Source: Nitrospinota bacterium (GTDB lineage Bacteria; Nitrospirota; Thermodesulfovibrionia; Thermodesulfovibrionales; UBA1546). From it: DNA of 6,774 nucleotides. Made by a program: the position numbers and the translations under genes. Location of the stretch: assembly GCA_018896985.1 (NCBI GenBank), contig JAHILQ010000049.1, forward strand, positions 1-6,774, in the 5' to 3' direction. Every line of letters starts with the position of its first letter. The stretch's first letter is position 1. Shown piece by piece: positions 1 through 5,398 of the stretch. A model generated the notes under the pieces. It was not told where the DNA came from. It saw only the letters and a program-made list of their open reading frames with translations, and made no database searches.

Positions 1-690
1 CTTGAGGCATCGGGCTCAGCAGTAGCAAAAATAACAGCATCAAAAATAATACCCCGAACACTTGAGTTTATGGATGCAGGAACAATCGCTGCAGTAGAGA
101 ATTTCAAGCCTGTTGGAATCCCGAGAAACGTTGAGGCGCTTCTTCTAATTGAGATGGACGGGCATCCGTCAGCAATAACAAAACAGGCGGAAAGGATAAT
201 AGATATCTGCGAATCATTAAATGCGGATGTAAAGATGGCAGAGGATGATGCTGCACGCGATAAGCTCTGGGAGGCAAGGAGGTCAATATCGCCTGCGCTT
301 TATCATATGAATCCGACAAAGATAAATGAAGATATTGTTGTGCCGAGAGATAAAATTCCTGACATATTAAAAAAGCTGAGAGGGCTTTCCGAAGAAAGCG
401 GCATACAGATAGTGAATTTCGGACATGCAGGAGACGGCAATATCCATGTCAATATCATGGTTGATAAAAAAGACGCTGAAAAATACCAAAAGGTTGAGAC
501 TCTTGTAAGAGAGATATTTGAGGTAACCCTAAGCCTTGGAGGCACTATCTCAGGAGAGCACGGCATAGGAATTACAAAGGCTCCGTATCTCGGCATGGAG
601 ATAAAGAAACATGAGCTTGAGCTTATGAAAGGAATAAAAAACCTCTTTGACCCTAAAAATATCCTTAATCCGGGAAAGATTTTTATATAA
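1..690 (+). CDS. glcD: FAD-linked oxidase, GlcD (glycolate/D-lactate dehydrogenase) family, C-terminal 229 residues; 5' end outside window
   Basis: The frame is open from base 1 to the TAA at 688-690, so the gene enters from the left and its FAD-binding (PCMH-type) N-terminal half is missing. What remains is the FAD-oxidase C-terminal domain. Counting from base 1, the visible marks are the PRTLEFMD stretch near residues 19-26 that is usual in GlcD proteins, the histidine-rich GHAGDGNIH motif at about 141-149, SGEHGIG at about 184-190, and the family's closing LFDPKNILNPGKIF. These enzymes oxidise 2-hydroxy acids such as glycolate or D-lactate, passing electrons from FAD to a partner Fe-S subunit (GlcF type) or to the membrane pool. 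Substrate cannot be settled from this fragment; D-2-hydroxyglutarate dehydrogenase is a close alternative. It is convergent with the PBP gene, with 31 bases between the stop codons. Family assignment is secure, the symbol less so. Confidence 0.88.
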   Translation, partial: LEASGSAVAKITASKIIPRTLEFMDAGTIAAVENFKPVGIPRNVEALLLIEMDGHPSAITKQAERIIDICESLNADVKMAEDDAARDKLWEARRSISPALYHMNPTKINEDIVVPRDKIPDILKKLRGLSEESGIQIVNFGHAGDGNIHVNIMVDKKDAEKYQKVETLVREIFEVTLSLGGTISGEHGIGITKAPYLGMEIKKHELELMKGIKNLFDPKNILNPGKIFI

Positions 691-716
691 GGATTAAAAC
701 TAATGAATGAACTGCA

Positions 717-736
717 CCGGATTAATCAAAATCCGG
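717..736. terminator. short hairpin at the convergent gene ends (weak terminator candidate)
   Basis: CCGGATT (717-723) and AATCCGG (730-736) form a perfect 7-bp stem around a 6-base loop. The stem spans the stop codon of the minus-strand PBP gene and lies 26 bases beyond the oxidase stop. Neither strand has a proper T-tract after the stem, so a classic intrinsic terminator is not shown. A second imperfect hairpin follows at 751-779 (TTCGC...CTCC GGCA GGAG...GCGAA). Position between convergent genes is the main argument for a terminator role. Confidence 0.3.
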
Positions 737-3040
737 ATTAGAAATGCTCTTTCGCTCCACTCCGGCAGGAGAAGGCGAAGCAGTGGAGAATTGTGTCGGC
801 TGCGTGCCGTCTTTAAAATATTCTTTTAAAGAGGTTGCGGTTTCTTCTTTTGACAGAAGACCTGTTGACGGGTCAATCGGATACATTACAATACCTTCCG
901 GCACAGAGAAATCAGAAGATTCTGCGATGTTTAATGCAGACTTCATGAAGTTTAGCCATATCGGTGATGCCGCCCTTGCTCCTGTTTCCTGAGAACCGAG
1001 AGGCCTCACATCGTCAAACCCCACCCATACAGCTGCGGTGATTCCTGTTGTATATCCTACAAACCATGCATCCCTGTGATCATTTGTTGTGCCTGTTTTT
1101 CCTGCTGCAGGTTTGCCTAAAGCCTTTATCCTCCAGCCTGTTCCATAATTTATAACATCCTGCATCATTGATGTTATGAGAAACGCTGTCTGATTGCTTA
1201 TCGCCTGCATTTCTTCGGGTTCATTGCTCTCAAGTATCTTTCCTTTTGAATCAGTGATGTATTCAACTGCAATGGGGTTCATTCTTACACCATTGTTGGC
1301 AAATACGCTGTACGCTGAGCAGAGTTCAAGCGGAGTGACACTAAGGCTGCCAAGGGCAATGCTTAAGTTATACGGTATATCGCCTTCAAGCCCGATACTC
1401 CTTGAGAATTTGATAACCTTATCAATCCCTACTGCGTCAACAAGTTTTACTGTGACAACATTCCTTGAATACGTAAGCGCCTCCCTAAGTCTTGTAGGCC
1501 CGTAATGTTTGCGGTCATAGTTTTCAGGCGTCCAGTCACCCTTTGGCCCGCCTTTATATGTGACAGGCTCGTCATTTATCATGGATGCGGGCGTAAACCC
1601 GTTATCCATTGCAGCAGCGTATATTATCGGCTTGAATGCAGAGCCGGGCTGGCGTTTTGCATGGATTGCACGATTATATTCGCTCTTGGTGTAATCATAG
1701 CCTCCGATAATTGTCCTTATAAACCCTGTTCTCTGTTCAATTGCTACGACTGCGCCTTCAACTTCCGGTTCCTGCTCAAGGGCGAGGATAGCCTCTTTTC
1801 CTTTTGCGCCTTTAATCTTTACCTTAACAATATCCCCGGGCTTGAGTATCTTTGTTAGATTAAACCATTTTATCACAGTAGATTTCTTTGTTTTTGAATC
1901 GAGAAGAGCGCTTGCCCACTGGGCATCGGCTATTGAAAGCTTGCCGATAATCCCTCTTGTCTTAATAACAGCCTCAGCTTTGCTCACTTTAAGGACAAGC
2001 CCTGATGCTATGTCATCTCCTCCTCCGATAGCAGCGCTGTGCACATCTTTGCTCTCCATCTCTTTTTTAACATCTATATCCTTATGCTCTACAGGACCGC
2101 GCCATCCTCTCCTTTTATCAAGTTCTCTAAGTCCTTCCTGAAGCGCTTTCTGCGCGGCAGCCTGCATTCCCCTGTCAAGTGTGGTATAAACCTTGAGTCC
2201 CCCTTTATAGACGGTCTCTTCTCCGTACTTTTCCTCCAGATATTTCCTGACATATTCAATGAAGTAATTATTTGCCTCCATGCCCCTTCTCAGCGTTGAG
2301 AGATAAAGGGGCTGCTTTGCCGCTTTCTCCCTTTCAGACTTTTTGATATATCCTTCTTCCTCCATCCGCAAAAGTACTGTCTCCTGTCTTTCCTTTGATT
2401 TTGTGAGATTGTTATAAGGAGAATATGTGGAGGGCGCCTTTATAAGTGCAGTTATCATTGCTGCCTCCGGCAGAGTCAGTTCTCCCACGGATTTTCCGAA
2501 ATATACGCGCGACGCCATTTCAACACCATAGGCTCCATGTCCAAAATATATCTTGTTCAGGTAAAGCTCAAGTATCTCCTTTTTATCCAGATTCTTTTCC
2601 ATCTTCATTGCAAGGGATGCCTCCCTGATCTTTCTTTTAAATGTTTTCTCAGGGGTGAGGAATACAACTTTTGCGAGCTGCTGGGTTATTGTGCTGCCGC
2701 CTTCTTTAAGTTCTGCATGGAGAATACCCTTTAAAACTGCCCTGCCGATTGCAATGTAATCTATGCCCTTATGATTCCAGAATCTTGAATCCTCAACAGC
2801 TATCACTGCATCTATAAGGTGTTTTGGCATTCTGTTCAGAGGCACGAAAACGCCCTTTTCAACTTTGAGTTCTCTGATGAGTGTGTCATCATCAGCGTAT
2901 ATCTTTGTGCCTGACGTAGGCTTGTACAGTTTGAGTTCTGCGATGGAAGGAATTCCTTTTGCAAACGCAAAGTACCCTCCGACGGAGACGCCGGTTATTA
3001 CTGAAATGATTAGAAGAAAAACAACAGCCCGTGCTTTCAT
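722..3040 (-). CDS. class A penicillin-binding protein (PBP1A-type bifunctional transglycosylase/transpeptidase)
   Basis: A complete 772-residue enzyme that polymerises lipid II into glycan strands and cross-links the stem peptides on the outer face of the inner membrane. A single N-terminal membrane anchor occupies about residues 4-28. The GT51 transglycosylase domain follows (about 50-225), with EDSRFWNHKG at 83-92 (first catalytic Glu83), GGSTITQQLAK at 114-124, and RKIRE at 136-140 (second catalytic Glu140). Residues about 315-425 look like the OB-type linker. The transpeptidase domain carries SAFK (nucleophile Ser467), SRN at 525-527 and KTGTT at 648-652, so all three penicillin-binding motifs are intact. 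Length is normal for the class. The ATG at 3040 is the only plausible start: no in-frame ATG, GTG or TTG exists between it and the upstream hisA stop codon. There is no Shine-Dalgarno sequence. The last 25 residues are a Ser/Pro-rich, probably disordered tail. The family call is certain; mrcA or ponA would be the usual symbol, but orthology is not proven. Confidence 0.96.
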   Translation of the reverse strand: MKARAVVFLLIISVITGVSVGGYFAFAKGIPSIAELKLYKPTSGTKIYADDDTLIRELKVEKGVFVPLNRMPKHLIDAVIAVEDSRFWNHKGIDYIAIGRAVLKGILHAELKEGGSTITQQLAKVVFLTPEKTFKRKIREASLAMKMEKNLDKKEILELYLNKIYFGHGAYGVEMASRVYFGKSVGELTLPEAAMITALIKAPSTYSPYNNLTKSKERQETVLLRMEEEGYIKKSEREKAAKQPLYLSTLRRGMEANNYFIEYVRKYLEEKYGEETVYKGGLKVYTTLDRGMQAAAQKALQEGLRELDKRRGWRGPVEHKDIDVKKEMESKDVHSAAIGGGDDIASGLVLKVSKAEAVIKTRGIIGKLSIADAQWASALLDSKTKKSTVIKWFNLTKILKPGDIVKVKIKGAKGKEAILALEQEPEVEGAVVAIEQRTGFIRTIIGGYDYTKSEYNRAIHAKRQPGSAFKPIIYAAAMDNGFTPASMINDEPVTYKGGPKGDWTPENYDRKHYGPTRLREALTYSRNVVTVKLVDAVGIDKVIKFSRSIGLEGDIPYNLSIALGSLSVTPLELCSAYSVFANNGVRMNPIAVEYITDSKGKILESNEPEEMQAISNQTAFLITSMMQDVINYGTGWRIKALGKPAAGKTGTTNDHRDAWFVGYTTGITAAVWVGFDDVRPLGSQETGARAASPIWLNFMKSALNIAESSDFSVPEGIVMYPIDPSTGLLSKEETATSLKEYFKDGTQPTQFSTASPSPAGVERKSISNPDFD

Positions 3041-3050
3041 ATTTAAATTG

Positions 3051-3080
3051 ATTATAACCCCGATCTGAAAGCGCTGTCAA
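3051..3080 (-). promoter_or_regulatory. consensus sigma-70-type promoter for the PBP gene, overlapping the hisA stop codon
   Basis: On the minus strand a perfect TTGACA (3080-3075) and a perfect TATAAT (3056-3051) are separated by 18 bases. The first four bases of the -35 box contain the hisA TGA stop. Transcription would be expected to begin about 7 bases after the -10 box, near 3044, only about 4 bases before the PBP ATG at 3040. Both hexamers match the consensus 6/6 in a 36-base gap, which makes chance unlikely, but initiation is inferred. Confidence 0.72.
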
Positions 3081-3805
3081 AAACCCGGAGACTGAGCAAT
3101 CCTTATAGCCTCTTTCAAGTCAACAGCGCCAGAATAAATAGCCTTGCCTGTTATCACACCCCAGAGATTTTTAATCTCCCTCAAAGCTATTATGTCTTTG
3201 ATGGAAGACACGCCGCCGGATGCAATTATCGGTATGCTGACGGTTTCAACCATTTCTTCCATGGCAGGAATATTCGGGCCGGCAAGCATTCCGTCCCTTG
3301 ATATATCAGTGTATATTATGCCTGCTGCGCCAGCCTTTTCCATTTCTCGCGCAAGGTCTTTTGCATCGGCGCCTGTAACCTCAACCCAGCCTTTTACTGC
3401 AACCTTGCCGCCTTTGGCATCAATGCCCGCAAGAATCCTGCCCGGATATTTACCGCAGGCATCTTTCAGAAGAGAAGGTTTTTCTATCACTGCAGTTCCG
3501 AGTATTATTCTGTTAATACCGATGCTGATAAGGCCGTCTATTTTTTTAATATCCCTTATTCCGCCGCCGACCTCTATGTCAATGGATACGGATTGCCTTA
3601 TCTTTATTATTGCATCAAGATTTTTCTGGCTGCCTGTGAATGCGCCGTCAAGGTCAACAACATGAAGGAGTTTTGCCCCGCATTCCTCCCATCTCTTTGC
3701 TGTTGATGCAGGGTCATCGGAATATATTGTTACCGCATCTTCCTTTCCCTGAAGGAGTCTGACGCATTGCCCGTTTTTTAAATCTATTGCAGGAATAACA
3801 AACAT
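3077..3805 (-). CDS. hisA: phosphoribosylformimino-5-aminoimidazole carboxamide ribotide isomerase HisA
   Basis: A complete 242-residue (beta/alpha)8-barrel isomerase. It catalyses the Amadori rearrangement of ProFAR to PRFAR, the fourth step of histidine biosynthesis, in the cytoplasm. The two symmetric half-barrels are clear. The first has IPAIDLKNG with catalytic Asp8, VVDLDGAF at 49-56 and the phosphate-binding EVGGGIR at 78-84. The second has AGIDAKGG with catalytic Asp129, Trp140, IIYTDISRDG at 163-172 and the phosphate-binding IASGGVSS at 194-201. Length is typical. The start at 3805 is fixed, because MFVIPAIDL is the family N-terminus and an in-frame TAA lies two codons upstream. There is no Shine-Dalgarno sequence. 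No other his gene lies in the window: its neighbours are the PBP gene (36 bases downstream, same strand) and the divergent DUF3108 gene (44 bases). Because the PBP gene has its own strong promoter, co-transcription may be partial. Confidence 0.97.
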   Translation of the reverse strand: MFVIPAIDLKNGQCVRLLQGKEDAVTIYSDDPASTAKRWEECGAKLLHVVDLDGAFTGSQKNLDAIIKIRQSVSIDIEVGGGIRDIKKIDGLISIGINRIILGTAVIEKPSLLKDACGKYPGRILAGIDAKGGKVAVKGWVEVTGADAKDLAREMEKAGAAGIIYTDISRDGMLAGPNIPAMEEMVETVSIPIIASGGVSSIKDIIALREIKNLWGVITGKAIYSGAVDLKEAIRIAQSPGF

Positions 3806-3810
3806 ATATT

Positions 3811-3819
3811 AATATAACA
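3811..3819 (-). promoter_or_regulatory. possible extended -10 promoter for hisA with a leaderless start
   Basis: On the minus strand the sequence TGT-TATATT (3819-3811) has the TGn extension plus a 5/6 -10 hexamer and ends five bases before the hisA ATG. Initiation six bases after the -10 box would fall on the A of the ATG itself. No convincing -35 box lies 16-18 bases upstream (best is CTCCTT), so the extension would have to compensate. The AT-rich setting makes a chance match possible. Confidence 0.4.
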
Positions 3820-3849
3820 TAATACCGCAGCAGAAGGAGAAAGCCTGAG

Positions 3850-4593
3850 ATGCCACAGATTGCTGATATTAGAAGGAAGCTTTTAATTTTTACCTTTCTG
3901 CTTTTTTTAAATCCTCCGATAGCGTTCTCCTTCAACATTCCGGAGAAATTTGAATATGACCTGACATGGACAGGCGTCAAGGCAGGCACAGCCACACTTG
4001 AGATAACAAGAACAGGCAATGATATAAAGATTGTTTCTACGGCGCAGTCAGCTAAATGGGTTTCTGTTTTTTATACCGTTGACGACAGGGTAGAGAGCAT
4101 TCTCGCAAAAAAATCCTCATTGATGTTTGTCGGAGAGCCTGTCAATTACAGGCTCAAGATAAGAGAAGGCAGGCATAGGAGAGACAAGGAGGTAATTTTT
4201 AACTCTGGCAATAAAGTTACATACATAGACCATATCAACAATGAGCAGCATAGTTTTGATGTGCCTTCTCTTATATTTGATCCGCTGTCGAGCTTCTATT
4301 ATCTCAGGACGCTGAAGCTCGTTGTCGGAGAGCCGGTTTATGTAACCATTTTTGACAGCAAAAAAGTCTGGAATGTTGAGGTGCAGGTGCTCAGAAAGGA
4401 AAAGGTAACGCTTCCGACAGGCACAGTAGATACGATATTGATTAAGCCGTTGATGAAATCAGAAGGAATATTTTATAAGAAAGGCGACATCTATATCTGG
4501 CTGACAGACGATGAGAAGCGGATACCTGTAAAACTCCAGACAAAAGTCGCCATAGGCTCTATCAATGCCCTATTGGTCAGAGGAAGGTATTGA
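3850..4593 (+). CDS. exported DUF3108 domain protein of unknown function
   Basis: A complete 247-residue protein. The N-terminus (RRK at 8-10, then a hydrophobic run to about residue 26, with a probable signal-peptidase site near AFS at 25-27) indicates export to the periplasm or outer membrane. The rest matches the DUF3108 pattern as I know it: FEYDLTWTGVKAGTATLEI at about 34-52, an SAKWVSVFYTVDDRVES block at about 67-83, an REGRHRRDKEV segment at about 105-115, and near the end KRIPVKLQTKVAIGSINALL at about 223-242. It is rich in predicted beta strands. No catalytic residues are apparent, and members of the family are largely uncharacterised. The start at 3850 is supported by AAGGAG (3834-3839), ten bases upstream. 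It is divergent from hisA. Its stop overlaps the start of a glycosyltransferase remnant, suggesting it once headed an envelope-polysaccharide or lipid-related operon; that link is inference. Confidence 0.85.
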   Translation: MPQIADIRRKLLIFTFLLFLNPPIAFSFNIPEKFEYDLTWTGVKAGTATLEITRTGNDIKIVSTAQSAKWVSVFYTVDDRVESILAKKSSLMFVGEPVNYRLKIREGRHRRDKEVIFNSGNKVTYIDHINNEQHSFDVPSLIFDPLSSFYYLRTLKLVVGEPVYVTIFDSKKVWNVEVQVLRKEKVTLPTGTVDTILIKPLMKSEGIFYKKGDIYIWLTDDEKRIPVKLQTKVAIGSINALLVRGRY

Positions 4594-4646
4594 TACCCGT
4601 CTCAATTGTAATCGTAACAAAAAATGAAGAGGCAAACCCGGTGTAA
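4590..4646 (+). pseudogene. N-terminal remnant of a family 2 glycosyltransferase
   Basis: A TTG start at 4590 overlaps the TGA of the DUF3108 gene and is preceded by AGAGGA (4579-4584) at five bases. It opens a frame that reads (M)IPVSIVIVTKNEEANPV and then stops at TAA 4644-4646. Strand beta-1 of GT2 (GT-A fold) enzymes typically reads VSIVIVTKNEEANI followed by a Cys-Leu-containing helix, so the first 15 or so codons match and the remaining roughly 230-300 expected residues are absent. No continuation is visible in the other forward frames; instead the speD 3' end begins 12 bases later on the opposite strand. This is either a real deletion or rearrangement that left a stump, or an assembly join. 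The resemblance is strong for so short a stretch, but 17 residues is limited evidence. Confidence 0.6.
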
Positions 4647-4658
4647 ATAATCTATGCG

Positions 4659-5081
4659 CTATGCAGTCCTGCAGCCTGCGACAAGAGTCAGTTCAGGAGA
4701 ATTCACCTTATACGGCAGCTTTTCTCCTGAATGAGATAGAATCCCGCGCTTTATCTCAACAACAGACGGATTTTTGCATCTGAATTTCTCAATCAGAAAC
4801 TGAGCGGCAACTTCGGGTTTAATAATATCGCCGCAGGTAAAAATATCCACAGCCGCATAACCGTATTCAGGCCATGTGTGTATTGAAAGATGAGATTCGG
4901 CTATGACTACCATACCGCTTATTCCAAATGGACTGAATTCATGGAAGGATACATCAATGATGGTTGCTTTGGCCTTTTTTGCCGCTGAGACCATTGCATT
5001 CTTTACCTTGTCAAGGCTTTTGAGAATTTCAGGATCACAATCCTTAAGCTCCACTAATAATTGTTTACCTAAAGCATGCAA
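4659..5081 (-). CDS. speD: S-adenosylmethionine decarboxylase proenzyme, prokaryotic class 1B
   Basis: A complete 140-residue proenzyme that cleaves itself to create the pyruvoyl cofactor and then decarboxylates S-adenosylmethionine, giving the aminopropyl donor for spermidine synthesis. Self-cleavage is expected between Glu62 and Ser63 in the AESHLSIHTWPEYG segment (61-74), leaving a beta chain of 62 residues and an alpha chain starting with the pyruvoyl group. His68 and Cys83 (FTCG), the other known processing and catalytic residues, are present at the same numbers as in the Thermotoga enzyme. The tail after about residue 125 is variable. The start codon is TTG at 5081-5079: MHALGKQLLVEL is the family N-terminus, GGAGG sits seven bases upstream, and the nearby ATGs at 5095 and 5077 are out of frame. 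No speE lies in the window. The gene is divergent from serS and convergent with the DUF3108 gene and glycosyltransferase remnant. Confidence 0.96.
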   Translation of the reverse strand: MHALGKQLLVELKDCDPEILKSLDKVKNAMVSAAKKAKATIIDVSFHEFSPFGISGMVVIAESHLSIHTWPEYGYAAVDIFTCGDIIKPEVAAQFLIEKFRCKNPSVVEIKRGILSHSGEKLPYKVNSPELTLVAGCRTA

Positions 5082-5088
5082 ACCTCTA

Positions 5089-5093
5089 CCTCC
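5089..5093 (-). promoter_or_regulatory. speD ribosome binding site selecting a TTG start
   Basis: GGAGG at 5093-5089 on the minus strand lies seven bases before TTG (5081-5079). It decides the start: an upstream ATG at 5095 overlaps this site and is in another frame, and the ATG at 5077 runs into a stop after two codons. Confidence 0.8.
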
Positions 5094-5096
5094 ATG

Positions 5097-5130
5097 TTAG
5101 ATTTTAATCTAAAGAGCTTTATTGCTCTCT
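5097..5130 (-). promoter_or_regulatory. two adjacent inverted repeats filling the speD leader
   Basis: In the probable speD leader a first dyad (AGAGC, six-base AATAAA loop, GCTCT, 5128-5113, extendable with a G-T and an A-T pair to 5130-5111) is followed by a second (TTAGATT, AA, AATCTAA, 5112-5097). The second ends three bases before the GGAGG site. Together they would fill most of a leader of about 50 bases. They may be RNA hairpins affecting translation, or the AT-rich dyad may be a protein-binding site. No known riboswitch pattern is recognised. Confidence 0.4.
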
Positions 5131-5140
5131 TAAGCTAAAT

Positions 5141-5169
5141 AAATTACAGCAACATGAAATTTTTGTCAA
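5141..5169 (-). promoter_or_regulatory. probable speD promoter
   Basis: On the minus strand a perfect TTGACA (5169-5164) is followed after exactly 17 bases by TAATTT (5146-5141), which keeps the key A at position 2 and T at position 6 of the -10 box. Transcription would start near 5134, about 50 bases before the TTG start. The consensus -35 and ideal spacing are good evidence; the -10 box is weak (3/6). Confidence 0.55.
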
Positions 5170-5230
5170 GAATTTTTTGACCCTTGAATAAAAAATTGTT
5201 TTCTAAAAATAATCTTAGGAAAATCACTGC

Positions 5231-5259
5231 TTCACTTTTATGTCTCATTACGATATATT
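5231..5259 (+). promoter_or_regulatory. candidate serS promoter
   Basis: TTCACT (5231-5236, 4/6) and TATATT (5254-5259, 5/6) are separated by 17 bases. Initiation near 5266 would give a leader of about 130 bases ahead of serS that contains the whole inverted-repeat element at 5279-5359. The region is AT-rich, so the -10 match alone is weak; the paired boxes at the ideal spacing give moderate support. Confidence 0.42.
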
Positions 5260-5278
5260 ATACATAATAATTAGACAC

Positions 5279-5359
5279 TGTCATTGCGAAGCAATCCCAA
5301 GCAGAATTATTTCCGCCTCGGGCGGATCCGCTGGGGCGGACGCTTCGCTCTGGATGACA
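5279..5359. repeat. 81-bp GC-rich inverted-repeat element (REP/MITE-like) with two tandem internal mini-hairpins
   Basis: The ends are TGTCAT (5279-5284) and ATGACA (5354-5359), with GCGAAGC (5286-5292) facing GCTTCGC (5342-5348) just inside, forming an outer stem with a small asymmetric bulge. The middle has two side-by-side near-copies, each a hairpin: TCCGCC-TCG-GGCGGA (5312-5326) and TCCGC-TGGG-GCGGA (5327-5340). The element is much more GC-rich than the flanking 5100-5275 stretch. Ends of the type GTCATTGCGAAGCAATC...GGATGAC are, from memory, a recurring intergenic repeat in many draft genomes. No coding frame of note runs through it. Confidence 0.75.
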
Positions 5360-5387
5360 AATAGCAGTTTTTAGCCGATGGCTCGTA

Positions 5388-5393
5388 GAGGAG
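5388..5393 (+). promoter_or_regulatory. serS ribosome binding site
   Basis: GAGGAG at 5388-5393 lies five bases before ATG 5399. It argues against the in-frame ATG at 5378, which has no purine-rich site upstream and would add seven residues (MARRGDD) not usual in this family. Confidence 0.82.
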
Positions 5394-5398
5394 ATGAC

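Noticed and set aside
661..697. Inverted repeat at the oxidase 3' end (TTAATCC 665-671 with GGATTAA 691-697)
   Set aside because: The arms are AT-rich and separated by 19 bases including the last oxidase codons, with no T-tract after it; a weak structure not worth a terminator call.
1194..2734. Several plus-strand open frames of 60-117 codons across the PBP gene
   Set aside because: They overlap each other in different frames, are antisense to an intact 772-residue enzyme, and show no protein-family features.
3144..3665. 173-codon plus-strand open frame antisense to hisA
   Set aside because: It mirrors the well-supported hisA frame, has no recognisable domain, and is a composition shadow; hisA motifs on the other strand are unambiguous.
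4903..5100. 65-codon plus-strand open frame over the speD 5' half
   Set aside because: It is antisense to a certain speD with conserved catalytic residues and has no ribosome site or domain of its own.
5082..5140. SAM-sensing riboswitch ahead of speD
   Set aside because: The leader is too short and lacks the conserved core of known SAM riboswitch classes; only two simple hairpins are seen.
5312..5340. CRISPR-like tandem repeat
   Set aside because: Only two adjacent 14-15 base units with no spacer between them; they are internal parts of one palindromic element.
5378..5398. Seven-codon N-terminal extension of serS from ATG 5378
   Set aside because: No ribosome binding site precedes it, while GAGGAG at 5388-5393 points to ATG 5399, which gives the normal family N-terminus.
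5260..5398. T-box riboswitch ahead of serS
   Set aside because: The conserved T-box sequence and specifier-loop layout are not visible; the structure there is explained by the inverted-repeat element.
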